Notes: generated by a model not told the origin, from the sequence alone. Numbered from the stretch's first letter, positions 33,207 to 42,165 are shown. The stretch is DNA of 64,000 nt from Hungatella effluvii (GCF_003201875.1 NZ_QJKD01000002.1:124001-188000), one strand, 5' to 3'. Translations and numbers: made by a program.

Positions 33207-34928
33207 ATGAAAAAAGTCTGGAAAATGGAACGCTACCGTAACGCGTCCATTCAGAAAAAACTTACTTTATCGACATGGGTGGTGGCAATTATACCGATTA
33301 TGATTATATTTGCCATCGTTTTTTTCGTGTTCATAAATGTTAGCGTGGAGAATTCAAAACGCCAGTCTCAGATGCTTTTGGATAAGACGGTGGAAGAACT
33401 GGATTCGTATTTCGCACAGGCGCAGGAGGGCATGAATCTGATGGTAACGGACATCAATGTACAGAATACCATCGATGATTACGTGATGGGAACCTATAAG
33501 GAAAGGCTGGATTTAAGAGATTTTATCAGGAACCGCCTGACCAATATGAGCACTGTGGGGAGACGAACAGGCGCGATATCCATCTACATTAAGGAGGCCG
33601 ATAAGACGTTTTCCAGAGACTTTTCCGACAAGGATCTATCGGCGGCCTGCGCCGGTGCGCCCTGGTTTGAGGCGCTGCTGGCGGGGGATACAGCCTTTGT
33701 CCGGGAGGACGGAGATTCCCTGCAGGACGGGAGGCCGGTTTGGATTCTGGCGTCCAATATTGTCAGCGTCAAAAACGGAGAGGTCCAGGGCCTGGTCTAT
33801 GTGGAGTTGGATAAACAGAAGATGATTCAGCCTTTTTACGATCTGGTGGAGGGCAGCGGAGATGAGATCATCTGCAGTGGAAACGAGATTATCTCCGACG
33901 CCTACAGGGAAGGCGGCCATTTCGTCCCGGTGTACTCCTATTCCTCTGCCCTTGGGCAGGACGTGGAGTTCCGGCTTCAGTTAAAGGAACTGCAGAGAGG
34001 CTACGGCGCGGCTCTGAGTTATTTCCTGATCGGCATGGTAGTCCTCATTATCCTGATCTATCTCATCGACAAGCTGCTGGCGGACTGGTTTTCCAGGAGA
34101 ATCATCACGCTGCGGGATGCGACGAGGGAGATCGCCACGGGGAATTTAGATGTGGTCGTCTGCGATGACCATACCGATGAGATCGGAGAACTGGTACAGA
34201 GCTTAAATACCATGGTAAAGGATATGAAGCGCCTGATTGAAAGCGAGTATATGGTCAAAATTGAAAGCCAGCAGGCTACCCTTACGGCGCTTCAGAGCCA
34301 GATTAACCCTCATTTTATCTACAACACGCTGGAGAGCATCTCCATGCTGGCGCTGATTCGGGATAATTATGAGATTGTGGATATGGCACAGGCATTTTCC
34401 ATGATGATGCGCTATTCCATGGAGCCGTCCACCCTTGTGGCGGTCAGAGAAGAGGTGGAAAATGTGCGGAATTTCGTGACGATACAGAAAATCCGTTTCC
34501 CGGACCGCTTTCTCGTGGAATACGCGATAGATGAGGAGTGCATGGCGGAAAAGATTCCGAGACTGACCATGCAGCCGCTGGTGGAAAATGCATTTAAACA
34601 CGGTTTCGAGGATACGCCGGAACACAAGCGCCTGCTGGTTTCCGTTTTAAAGCGGCGTGGTTTCCTCGTAATCAGGATTTTTAACGACGGTATGGCGGTT
34701 CCGGCAGAGCGTATCGCCAGAATCAGGGAACTGTTAATGCCGGATAACCAGGAGGAGACTCTGGATTGTTTTGCGCTGCGGAATTTAAGCAGGCGCCTGA
34801 AGCTTCTGTTTGGGGGAAAAAGCCGGGTGACGCTGCGTTCGGGAAATGGCATTGGAACGATTGTTTCACTGAGAATTCCGCTGCGAAAAGAGGGGGAAGA
34901 GGACGATGATAAAGATTTTGATCTGTGA
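33207..34928 (+). CDS. Sensor histidine kinase, YesM type
   Basis: 573 residues. A membrane helix at about 24-50 is followed by a Cache-like extracellular domain (about 55-270), a second helix (about 274-296), HAMP (about 297-350) and the S-Q-I-N-P-H-F-I-Y-N block with phospho-acceptor His369. An HATPase domain follows (E-N-A-F-K-H-G). The glycine-rich G boxes are weak: I-F-N-D-G-M replaces the usual D-x-G-x-G. It senses an extracellular ligand, probably a sugar by context. Its end overlaps the response regulator by 23 bases. Confidence 0.93.
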   Translation: MKKVWKMERYRNASIQKKLTLSTWVVAIIPIMIIFAIVFFVFINVSVENSKRQSQMLLDKTVEELDSYFAQAQEGMNLMVTDINVQNTIDDYVMGTYKERLDLRDFIRNRLTNMSTVGRRTGAISIYIKEADKTFSRDFSDKDLSAACAGAPWFEALLAGDTAFVREDGDSLQDGRPVWILASNIVSVKNGEVQGLVYVELDKQKMIQPFYDLVEGSGDEIICSGNEIISDAYREGGHFVPVYSYSSALGQDVEFRLQLKELQRGYGAALSYFLIGMVVLIILIYLIDKLLADWFSRRIITLRDATREIATGNLDVVVCDDHTDEIGELVQSLNTMVKDMKRLIESEYMVKIESQQATLTALQSQINPHFIYNTLESISMLALIRDNYEIVDMAQAFSMMMRYSMEPSTLVAVREEVENVRNFVTIQKIRFPDRFLVEYAIDEECMAEKIPRLTMQPLVENAFKHGFEDTPEHKRLLVSVLKRRGFLVIRIFNDGMAVPAERIARIRELLMPDNQEETLDCFALRNLSRRLKLLFGGKSRVTLRSGNGIGTIVSLRIPLRKEGEEDDDKDFDL

Positions 34929-35622
34929 CGATGAGGCGATCATACGACAGGGGATCAGAAAGATTCTGGAGAATTTCTACGGGGATATCGAGGTGCGGGA
35001 GTGCGGTGACGGCATGGAGGGATATAAGACCATGGCTGTGTGGAATCCGGACGCGGTCATCACGGATATCCGCATGCCGGTGTTGGACGGGCTGGCCATG
35101 ATTGAGAAGGCGCTGGCCGCGGGAATTACGACCCAGTATGTGGTAATCAGCGCGTACCGGGATTTTGAGTATGCCAGAACGGCGATCCGATGCGGAGTGC
35201 GGGAATACATTTTAAAGCCGGTCAACCGTTTTGAACTGACAGACTGCACTTCGCGCCTCCTGGGGATCAGAGAGCAGGAGGAGACGAAGGAAGAGAAGGG
35301 GACGGTGCCGGAGGAGAGCGGAAGCATCGGCAAGGCGGTCCAGTACATAGAAAATAATTTTTACCGCAACATCAGCCTGGAGGAGGTCAGCCAGGTGGTT
35401 CACATGAACACGGCCTACTTCTCCACGCTGTTTAAAAAACAGACGGGGAAAAAGTATATCGACTACGTAACGGACTTGCGCATGGAAAAGGCGAGAAAAC
35501 TGATTTTAAATACAGATTTAAAGATCGTAAATATCGCGGAAATGGTAGGATACAGCAGCACAAAGCATTTTGCACGAATTTATAAGGAGAAATACGGAGT
35601 CACACCCAATGGGGAGAGATAA
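34906..35622 (+). CDS. Response regulator, receiver plus AraC-type HTH (YesN family)
   Basis: 238 residues, shorter than usual because the linker between receiver (about 1-120) and AraC domain (about 140-238) is only about 20 residues. The acidic pair is D-D-E at 8-10, the phospho-Asp lies in V-I-T-D-I-R-M-P, and K is in L-K-P. With the overlapping kinase it should activate the ABC/sulfatase operon 160 bases downstream, whose promoter has a good -10 but no -35. Confidence 0.93.
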   Translation: MIKILICDDEAIIRQGIRKILENFYGDIEVRECGDGMEGYKTMAVWNPDAVITDIRMPVLDGLAMIEKALAAGITTQYVVISAYRDFEYARTAIRCGVREYILKPVNRFELTDCTSRLLGIREQEETKEEKGTVPEESGSIGKAVQYIENNFYRNISLEEVSQVVHMNTAYFSTLFKKQTGKKYIDYVTDLRMEKARKLILNTDLKIVNIAEMVGYSSTKHFARIYKEKYGVTPNGER

Positions 35623-35714
35623 AGTGCACAATAATCATGCATAATAAACTTAAAAACTATAAAAACAGCACTAAAACTAAATTTTGGGTCCCTTCTCTTT
35701 TGATCAGCCTCTGT

Positions 35715-35720
35715 TATAAT
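35715..35720 (+). promoter_or_regulatory. Activator-dependent promoter -10 of the sugar ABC operon
   Basis: TATAAT (35715-35720) lacks a recognisable -35 hexamer. The 60 bases upstream are rich in AAAACTA-type repeats (about 35652-35682) that could hold a YesN-type activator. Confidence 0.6.
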
Positions 35721-35780
35721 GAGAGTATAAAAGTTAAGCGGAATGAAACAAACCGAAATAGAAAAAAGGAGGATTTTTTT

Positions 35781-37154
35781 ATGAAAAAAACGCTTGCTGT
35801 TGTACTGTCAGCCGTAATGGTCAGTGGGTTAGCCTTAAGTGGCTGCGGAGGTAACAGCACATCAGCCACCACTGCCGCGCCGAAGGAGTCAACGACTGCC
35901 GCACCGGCGGAGACGAAAAAGGAAGAGACGAAAGGGGAAGCCGCATCGGGAGAACAGGTGACGATCACCATGAGCAACTGGCTGGAGGCGGAGGAAGCCA
36001 CTTCAGATATTTTCAAAGAACTTCTGAATGATTTCATGGCGGCCAATCCCGATATCAAGGTGGAGTCCCAGGCGATCCCGTTCAACCAGTATAAGGATCA
36101 GGTCTTAATCGCAGGAACCTCCGGCAATGCAGCCGATGTCATCATGGGAAATTCTCAGATGATGAGCGCATTTAACGGAGCGGGAATCCTGGCAGAACTG
36201 GATGATCTGGCCTCCGGAGATGTGCTGGACGATATTTATCCTGGCTATTTATCGGGAACGACGTATGGCGGAAAGGTAAAGGCATTATCCTGGGCGCCGC
36301 ATCCGATCGCCATGTATTACAATAAGGACTTATTTACCAAGGCCGGTTTAGACCCGGAAAAAGCGCCTGCAACCTGGGAAGAGATGACGGAAGCCGCGAG
36401 AGCCATTGCCAAGCTCGGAAAAGACGAAGCAGGCAACACACTCTACGGCCTGGGAATCCCAACCGGCAAGGTTGCCCATACCGGTACCGTGTTTAACGGC
36501 ATTTTCTATACGTACGGCGGTCACTTTGTTGACGATAGCGGAAACGTTGATTTAAATAACGAAGGCAATGTGGAAGCGCTCACGTGGACCAAACAGCTGG
36601 TGGATGAAAAAGTGATTCCGGCAGGTCTGGAAATCAAGGATTTAAGAGGTTTATTTGCATCAGGCCAGATCGGCATCATCTTTGACGGCGACATGGGCCG
36701 CAGCGCATTCAGAAGCAGCAGCGGACTGAACGAGGAATTTGACAAGAAGATGGGAATCGCTGTGATTCCGGCAGGAAAGACAGGACGCAGTGAGACGGTG
36801 TATACAGAGCATCAGCTGGGTGTATTTGCAAAATCAGAGCATAAAGAAGCAGCAGTCCGCCTGGTAGAATATTTAATCGGCAAGGATGCCATGGTAAAAT
36901 ACCACAAATCCAATGCAGTGCTTTCCGCAAGAAAATCCATAGCGACTCTTCCGGAGATGAACGAAGATTACTTCATGGAAGTATTTAACAAGCAGTCTGA
37001 GACGGCCAGCCCGCTTCCGGCTACCAATGCGATGTTTGACAATGCCATGAATGAGGTGACAAAGGCGATCGAACGGATCGTTGTCAATAATGAAGATATT
37101 AAAACCGTACTGGAAGAAACCAATAAGACGATCAAAGAAATGTACGGTCAATAA
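35781..37154 (+). CDS. ABC transporter sugar-binding lipoprotein
   Basis: 457 residues. It has a signal peptide ending L-S-G-C (Cys22), then a Thr/Ala/Glu linker (to about 60) and a MalE/UgpB-type family 1 binding fold (I-T-M-S-N-W at about 62). Ligands are oligosaccharides or modified sugars. Start 35781 has aaaaaggagg at the usual distance, although the frame opens earlier. It precedes two permease genes and a sulfatase, which suggests a sulfated sugar as substrate (inference). Confidence 0.93.
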   Translation: MKKTLAVVLSAVMVSGLALSGCGGNSTSATTAAPKESTTAAPAETKKEETKGEAASGEQVTITMSNWLEAEEATSDIFKELLNDFMAANPDIKVESQAIPFNQYKDQVLIAGTSGNAADVIMGNSQMMSAFNGAGILAELDDLASGDVLDDIYPGYLSGTTYGGKVKALSWAPHPIAMYYNKDLFTKAGLDPEKAPATWEEMTEAARAIAKLGKDEAGNTLYGLGIPTGKVAHTGTVFNGIFYTYGGHFVDDSGNVDLNNEGNVEALTWTKQLVDEKVIPAGLEIKDLRGLFASGQIGIIFDGDMGRSAFRSSSGLNEEFDKKMGIAVIPAGKTGRSETVYTEHQLGVFAKSEHKEAAVRLVEYLIGKDAMVKYHKSNAVLSARKSIATLPEMNEDYFMEVFNKQSETASPLPATNAMFDNAMNEVTKAIERIVVNNEDIKTVLEETNKTIKEMYGQ

Positions 37155-37221
37155 GAATGGAACTGAACTTATCAGTCTGAACGATCACTCGCCCGCACTG
37201 CGCGCGAGCCACCGTAGCAAT

Positions 37222-37253
37222 CAGGAGCGGCTGCAGATCATCCTGCATCCGCT
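37222..37253 (+). terminator. Intercistronic hairpin between binding protein and permease genes
   Basis: Thirteen-base arms (37222-37234 with 37241-37253, one mismatch) enclose ATCATC, followed only by CTTTG. Like the hairpin at 4060, it probably sets mRNA stoichiometry rather than ending transcription. Confidence 0.7.
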
Positions 37254-37280
37254 CCCTTTGTATCTATTGGAGGTTGTATT

Positions 37281-38168
37281 ATGGGTGAAATAACGCGAAA
37301 AAAGAAAAAAATCAACTGGTTCATGGTGATGCTTCTGGTACCCGCTCTGGCGATGCTGACAGTCACCATCATCATCCCGGTATTTGTCGTGGTTGGAATG
37401 AGCTTCTTTCATTACAATCTGCTGGATATGAGCAATATCAAATGGAACAATTTTTCCAATTATAAAGCGGTCTTTTCCGACGCGGAGTTTATCCGGACCT
37501 TTGGGAGAACGCTGGTCTATGTGTGCGGGACAGTCATCGCCCAGTTTTTTATAGGTCTGGGGGTGGCGCTGCTGCTGAATAGCGGAAGCCTCAGGGGGAG
37601 AAAGGTGTTCAGAAGCCTTTTATTCCTTCCGTGGACGATCCCGTCGCTGGTGGTGGCGGTCACCTGGATGTTTATCTTTCAGCCGCAGTACGGCATTGTC
37701 AATTACCTTCTGGGCCTGGGGGATTACAGCGTCCTGGGAAGCCCGAAGACGGCCATGCTGGGCGTTATCATTTCGGCGGTATGGAAACAGATGCCCCTGA
37801 TGATGATCATGCTTCTCTCCGGACTGCAGACCGTGCCGGAGGACTTAAAAGAGGCGGCGGAGATCGACGGAGCCACCGGAGCACAGAAGTTCTGGTGCAT
37901 CACAGTGCCGTGCATCATGCCGGTTGTGAAAACGGTGACGCTGACCTCTATCGTGTCGAATTTCCAGATGTTCGTTCTGTTCTTCACCATGACAGGAGGC
38001 GGTCCGGTCCGCGCGACCACTACGCTGCCCCTGTATACGTATGAGACGGCATTTTCGGGCTTCAATCTGGGCAAGGGCGCGGCGATCGGGGTCTGCTGGC
38101 TCGTGTTCCTGGTAATCTTCTCTACGGTTTATAACAGGATTCTTTCTTCCAAAGAAGTGGAATATTAG
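37281..38168 (+). CDS. Sugar ABC transporter permease (MalF/UgpA type)
   Basis: 295 residues and six membrane segments. The cytoplasmic EAA loop (E-A-A-E-I-D-G-A-T-G at about 194-203) docks the ATPase. No ATP-binding gene is in the operon, as is common in Firmicutes where an MsmX-like ATPase is shared. The start follows ggaggttg. Confidence 0.93.
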   Translation: MGEITRKKKKINWFMVMLLVPALAMLTVTIIIPVFVVVGMSFFHYNLLDMSNIKWNNFSNYKAVFSDAEFIRTFGRTLVYVCGTVIAQFFIGLGVALLLNSGSLRGRKVFRSLLFLPWTIPSLVVAVTWMFIFQPQYGIVNYLLGLGDYSVLGSPKTAMLGVIISAVWKQMPLMMIMLLSGLQTVPEDLKEAAEIDGATGAQKFWCITVPCIMPVVKTVTLTSIVSNFQMFVLFFTMTGGGPVRATTTLPLYTYETAFSGFNLGKGAAIGVCWLVFLVIFSTVYNRILSSKEVEY

Positions 38169-38179
38169 GAGGTGGGCAA

Positions 38180-39013
38180 ATGAAGAAGAAAACTTATCGG
38201 AAAATTCTTATGTATGCGGCGATTCTGGCCGCCACGATCTGCTTCGTATTCCCTATTTACTGGATGCTGCTCACATCCTTAAAGCCCAATGAAGCGATTC
38301 TGCGTCTGCCGCCCCAGTTTCTGCCGGTAAACGCCACGCTGGCCAATTATAGGGGGATTTTAACCGACGGAAAATTCCTGATTTTCTATAAAAATAATAT
38401 CATCGTCTCGGGAATTACCACACTGGTGACGCTGACGCTGGCAGTGCTGGCAGCCTATGCATTTTCCCGGTACCGGTTTAAAGGCGACAAGTTCGTGATG
38501 ATGCTGTTTCTCTCAACGCAGATGTTTCCGGCCATGACGCTTTTAATCGCTCTTTACAACATGTATTTCCGTCTGGGCCTGTTAAATACGTATACGGCGC
38601 TGGTTCTGGCCTGCTCCACCAATGCGCTGCCCATGTCGGTATGGATTCTGAAAGGCTTTTTTGATACGATCTCCAAGTCCCTGGAGGAGGCGGCCTACAT
38701 CGACGGCTGTTCCAAGGGGAGAACCCTGGTGCAGGTGATACTCCCGCTGGTTAAGCCGGGAATCCTGGCTGTGGGCCTGTATTCCTTCCTGATTTCCTGG
38801 GAAGATTTCCTGTGGGGCTTAACGTTGGTGAATAAGACGGAGATGCGGACGCTGGCCTCCGGTATTGCCATGACGTACCTGGGGGAATACAACTACGACT
38901 GGGGCCGCGTTATGGCCGCTGCCGTGGGCGCCGCAGTTCCGATTCTCGTGATCTTTATTTTCCTTCAGAAATATATGATCGCCGGTCTGACGGCCGGTGC
39001 GGTGAAAGAATAG
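38180..39013 (+). CDS. Sugar ABC transporter permease (MalG/UgpE type)
   Basis: 277 residues with six membrane segments and the EAA motif (E-E-A-A-Y-I-D-G-C). It forms the membrane channel with the preceding MalF-type protein. It lies eleven bases after the preceding stop with an aggaggtg site. Confidence 0.93.
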   Translation: MKKKTYRKILMYAAILAATICFVFPIYWMLLTSLKPNEAILRLPPQFLPVNATLANYRGILTDGKFLIFYKNNIIVSGITTLVTLTLAVLAAYAFSRYRFKGDKFVMMLFLSTQMFPAMTLLIALYNMYFRLGLLNTYTALVLACSTNALPMSVWILKGFFDTISKSLEEAAYIDGCSKGRTLVQVILPLVKPGILAVGLYSFLISWEDFLWGLTLVNKTEMRTLASGIAMTYLGEYNYDWGRVMAAAVGAAVPILVIFIFLQKYMIAGLTAGAVKE

Positions 39014-39023
39014 GAGGCAGTTT

Positions 39024-40361
39024 ATGAAACAGAGACAGAACATTGTATTTTTCTTTTCCGACCAGCAGCGGGCGGATACGCTGGGCTGCAACGGCCAGCC
39101 GCTTCCCGTATCGCCCAGGCTGGATCAGTTTGCCTGTGGGGACGCGGTGAATTTTGCCAATGCTTTTACGCCCCAGCCAGTCTGCGGACCCGCCAGAGCC
39201 ATGCTCCAGACGGGACTGTATCCGACACAGACCGGCTGCTACCGCAATGCGGTTTCCCTGCCGCCCGGCCAGAAGACGGTGGCTAAATATCTGCGGGAAG
39301 CCGGATACCGGGTGGCTTACGTGGGGAAATGGCATCTGGCATCCGATAAAGATGAGAACCATTATGAGACGGTTCCGGTGCCGGCCGAGAGGCGCGGCGG
39401 TTACGACGACTACTGGATGGCGGCCGATGTGCTGGAATTCACCTCTCACGGATACGGCGGATATATCTTTGACAAGGATGGAAATAAGCTGGAGTTTACC
39501 GGATACCGGACCGACTGTCTGACGGATTATGCGGTGCGCTATATTGAGGAGTATGAAGATGAGAAACCATTTTTCCTGATGGTTTCCCATATCGAACCGC
39601 ATCACCAGAATGACCGGGCCGATTACGAGGGGCCGGACGGAAGCCGGGAGCAGTTCGCAGGATTTGTCCCGCCCCCGGATCTGAAGCCTGGGGAGGGAGA
39701 CTGGGAACGGTTCTACCCCGATTATCTTGGCTGCTGCCACGCCCTCGACCGGAATTTTGGCCGCATTGTAGATGTGCTGAAGGAGCGAGGGATCTACGAG
39801 GATACCATGGTGATATACGGCAGTGACCACGGCTGCCATTTCCGCACCCATGCAGACGAGGTGGCGGAAGGCGGATATGATGACTATAAACGCAACAGCT
39901 TCGAGGGAACCATACATGTTCCGCTGCTGATCAAAGGGGCTGAATTTGAAAAGGGAAAGCGGGAGGAGAAGGTGGTAAGCCTTTTAGACCTGCCGAAGAC
40001 GATTCTGTCCGCCGCCGGATTCGATACAGAGCTTCTGGGACTCCAGGGGCGGCCGCTTCAGGAGGCGTGTAATCCCGACTGGGAGGAGGCAGTCTATATC
40101 CAGATCAGTGAGAGCTTTGTGGGCCGCGCACTGCGCACAAACCGGTATAAATACGTGGTTCACGCCCCGGACCGCGATCCATGGAAGGAGAGCGGAAGCC
40201 CGGTTTATAAGGAAAAGTATCTGTTTGATCTGGTCAATGACCCGTTGGAAAAGGTGAATCTCGTCAATGACCGGGCGTATGAAGAGATAAAGAACGCGCT
40301 TAAGGAGAGACTGATCCGCTTCGGTGAGGAAGCGGGAGAAACGTTTATCGTAGAATGTTAA
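39024..40361 (+). CDS. Type I sulfatase, cytoplasmic, cysteine-type
   Basis: 445 residues. The C-G-P-A-R motif places the formylglycine precursor at Cys54 and needs an anaerobic sulfatase-maturating enzyme (not in this window). Metal ligands begin at Asp13/Gln14, and the later D-H-G within Y-G-S-D-H-G-C completes the site. There is no signal peptide, so it acts in the cytoplasm, presumably removing sulfate from a sugar imported by the upstream ABC system. A phosphonate or phosphodiester hydrolase activity within the superfamily is less likely given the C-x-P-x-R core. It ends the operon. Confidence 0.9.
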   Translation: MKQRQNIVFFFSDQQRADTLGCNGQPLPVSPRLDQFACGDAVNFANAFTPQPVCGPARAMLQTGLYPTQTGCYRNAVSLPPGQKTVAKYLREAGYRVAYVGKWHLASDKDENHYETVPVPAERRGGYDDYWMAADVLEFTSHGYGGYIFDKDGNKLEFTGYRTDCLTDYAVRYIEEYEDEKPFFLMVSHIEPHHQNDRADYEGPDGSREQFAGFVPPPDLKPGEGDWERFYPDYLGCCHALDRNFGRIVDVLKERGIYEDTMVIYGSDHGCHFRTHADEVAEGGYDDYKRNSFEGTIHVPLLIKGAEFEKGKREEKVVSLLDLPKTILSAAGFDTELLGLQGRPLQEACNPDWEEAVYIQISESFVGRALRTNRYKYVVHAPDRDPWKESGSPVYKEKYLFDLVNDPLEKVNLVNDRAYEEIKNALKERLIRFGEEAGETFIVEC

Positions 40362-40387
40362 TTGGTGATTTCAAGTGAATTGTCAAG

Positions 40388-40424
40388 GCGGCAGGAGAGC
40401 GGGTGAGTTCTTTTGCCGCTTTTT
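40388..40424 (+). terminator. Probable terminator after the sulfatase gene
   Basis: A short stem, gcggca (40388-40393) with tgccgc (40414-40419), is followed by five T. The loop is long (20 bases), so it is modest on its own. A second small hairpin, catagga with tcctatg (40430-40449), follows. Confidence 0.5.
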
Positions 40425-40429
40425 CATTA

Positions 40430-40550
40430 CATAGGAAATTCGTCCTATGAAATAAAAACCCTCCGGGAGGATGCACACTCCGCGCTAAGGAAGTATGGCC
40501 GCTGAAGCGACCGCGCTCCGGCGCGAGAGTCCGGCGAGCCGGACTCTTTA
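40430..40550. repeat. Cluster of palindromes, possible dispersed repeat element
   Basis: Consecutive hairpins are CATAGGA/TCCTATG (40430-40449), CCTCC/GGGAGG, GCGC-TCCG-GCGC and GAGTCCGG-CGAG-CCGGACTC (40527-40546), then TTTATTC. No frame with a ribosome site covers it. It occupies the gap between the sulfatase terminator and the riboswitch promoter. It looks like a REP/MITE-type extragenic element that doubles as a terminator. Confidence 0.5.
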
Positions 40551-40621
40551 TTCTAGAGAAGAATTGGGAATATACTATTAAACATAAAATCGATCAAGCG
40601 CTGCCAGGGAGAGAAATCCAC

Positions 40622-40650
40622 TTGCATTTCCGGCCGCTGTCTGCTATACT
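40622..40650 (+). promoter_or_regulatory. Predicted promoter of the fluoride-responsive antiporter gene
   Basis: TTGCAT (40622-40627), a 17-base spacer and TATACT (40645-40650). Transcription would start at about 40657, exactly where the riboswitch aptamer begins. Confidence 0.8.
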
Positions 40651-40655
40651 ATTAT

Positions 40656-40725
40656 CCGGGAATGAGGTCTCCCATGGTAGTGTAATATTTACCAAAACCG
40701 CTTATGACGGCTGATGGCTTCTGCA
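40656..40725 (+). ncRNA. Fluoride riboswitch (crcB motif)
   Basis: The aptamer shows the class pattern GGGA-ATGAGGTC-TCCC (40658-40673), a variable hairpin (GGTA...TACC, to 40694), then AACCG-CTTATGA-CGG-CTGAT. GAGGTC (40664-40669) pairs with GGCTTC (40716-40721) to form the pseudoknot. This is the same plan as the known Thermotoga aptamer. Fluoride binding should hold GGCTTC and keep it from the terminator stem that starts at 40710. It controls the cation/proton antiporter downstream, a gene class known to occur in this regulon. Confidence 0.92.
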
Positions 40726-40751
40726 TTGTGCAGGAGTCACCAGCTTTTTTT
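40710..40751 (+). terminator. Riboswitch expression-platform terminator
   Basis: A 16-base stem (40710-40725 with 40729-40744, one A-C mismatch) with a TTG loop is followed by seven T. It shares 40716-40721 with the pseudoknot, so the aptamer and terminator are mutually exclusive, predicting an ON switch with fluoride. Confidence 0.9.
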
Positions 40752-40845
40752 GTGTCTCTCCTGCAGGTCAAACACGCCCTGAGGTGCAGCCATTTTGCAG
40801 TGCTGCGGGTGGAAATAAAATACAGGAATTCGGAGGTTGCAACGT

Positions 40846-42024
40846 ATGCTTACAAGTTTATCACTGGTTTTTCTTCTGGGAATGCTGCTCAGCTGGGCAT
40901 TTCAGAAAATCAGGCTTCCCGGGCTGCTGGGAATGCTGCTGACGGGCATGATTTTGGGGCCATATGCCTTAAACATGCTGGATGGATCTATTCTGGGTAT
41001 TTCGGCGGATTTGCGCCAGATTGCGCTGATTATTATCCTGACGCGCGCCGGTCTGTCCCTGGACATTCAGGATTTAAAAAAGGTAGGGCGCCCGGCCGTG
41101 CTCATGTGCTTTGTACCGGCCTGCTTTGAAATAATTGGAATGATCCTTTTGGCGCCGCGGCTTCTGGGAATCTCCATATTGGACGCGGCCATCATGGGAG
41201 CTGTGGTGGGAGCTGTGTCTCCGGCCGTGATCGTTCCCAAAATGCTGAATCTGATGGAGAAAGGGTACGGAGTTAAAAAGAGCATCCCGCAGTTGATTCT
41301 TGCCGGAGCATCGGTAGATGATGTGTTTGTCATTGTTATGTTTACGGCGTTCACCGGGCTGGCGCAGGGCGGAACATTTTCACCGGCCAGCATCCTGTCG
41401 ATTCCGGTTTCCATTGGAACGGGTATCGTGGCCGGCGGACTGGCCGGGGTCCTTCTGGCACTGTTCTTCCGAAAGGTTCATATCCGGGATTCCGCCAAGG
41501 TGGTGATTCTCTTAAGCATCTCATTTCTGATGATTGAACTGGAGAACCGTTTGAAGGGATATGTGCCTTTTTCAGGTCTGCTGGCAGTTATGAGCATCGG
41601 CATTGCCCTGCAGAAAAAACGGTATGAGGCGGCGGCCCGTCTTTCCGTCAAATACTCCAAGCTGTGGGTGGCCGCTGAAGTATTGCTGTTTGTTCTGGTG
41701 GGAGCAACCGTAGACATCAGCTATGCGATGAAGGCAGGAGCCGCGGCTGTAATTTTGATTTTCGGCGTTTTGATTTTCCGTATGGCGGGCGTTTTTTTCT
41801 GTCTGCTGGGAACGGATATTAACAGGAAGGAACGGCTTTTCTGCATGATTGCTTATATGCCGAAAGCAACGGTTCAGGCTGCGATCAGCGGGGTTCCTCT
41901 GGCTATGGGACTGGGCTGCGGTAAGATTGTTCTTACGGTGGCGGTGCTTGCGATTCTGATCACTGCACCGCTGGGAGCGTTTGGAGTTGAACAGACATAT
42001 AAGCGGCTGCTAAAGGCTGAATAA
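40846..42024 (+). CDS. Cation/proton antiporter (CPA family) under fluoride riboswitch control
   Basis: 392 residues with about 12 membrane segments. The carrier core shows L-P-G-L-L-G-M-L-L-T-G near the start, the S-P-A-V-I-V-P unwound helix (about 127-133) and the conserved acidic pair in G-A-S-V-D-D-V. This is the NhaP/KefB-like CPA plan; ions are probably Na+ or K+ against H+. Start 40846 is preferred because ggagg (40832-40836) leaves nine bases to the ATG, while the TTG at 40837 touches that site. Placement behind a fluoride riboswitch suggests a role in tolerance, perhaps pH or Na+ homeostasis during HF stress or fluoride export. Confidence 0.88.
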   Translation: MLTSLSLVFLLGMLLSWAFQKIRLPGLLGMLLTGMILGPYALNMLDGSILGISADLRQIALIIILTRAGLSLDIQDLKKVGRPAVLMCFVPACFEIIGMILLAPRLLGISILDAAIMGAVVGAVSPAVIVPKMLNLMEKGYGVKKSIPQLILAGASVDDVFVIVMFTAFTGLAQGGTFSPASILSIPVSIGTGIVAGGLAGVLLALFFRKVHIRDSAKVVILLSISFLMIELENRLKGYVPFSGLLAVMSIGIALQKKRYEAAARLSVKYSKLWVAAEVLLFVLVGATVDISYAMKAGAAAVILIFGVLIFRMAGVFFCLLGTDINRKERLFCMIAYMPKATVQAAISGVPLAMGLGCGKIVLTVAVLAILITAPLGAFGVEQTYKRLLKAE

Positions 42025-42122
42025 ATGAACATTTTATAATGCAGAACCGATATGAGGGGCAGGATTTGAGGAAATGTGGCCGGGATAGAAGGCTGTAAAT
42101 AGTAAGAAAAAATGGAATTGTG

Positions 42123-42165
42123 ATGCTTTGCGGTAAATCGAATGATTTCCGCAAAGCATTTTTGT
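42123..42165 (+). terminator. Terminator after the antiporter gene
   Basis: A 16-base-pair stem with one bulged T (42123-42139 with 42144-42159), a GAAT loop and then TTTTTGTTTTTC. Confidence 0.9.

Noticed and set aside
35637..35780. N-terminal extension of the sugar-binding protein
   Set aside because: It would include the promoter -10 box and destroy the lipoprotein signal peptide. ATG 35781 has a strong ribosome site.
38955..39917. 320-residue antisense frame opposite the sulfatase
   Set aside because: It is the reverse of a strongly supported sulfatase gene. No family motif or start context.
40704..41129. Frame starting within the riboswitch terminator
   Set aside because: It begins inside the aptamer/terminator and runs out of frame through the antiporter gene. 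No ribosome site.
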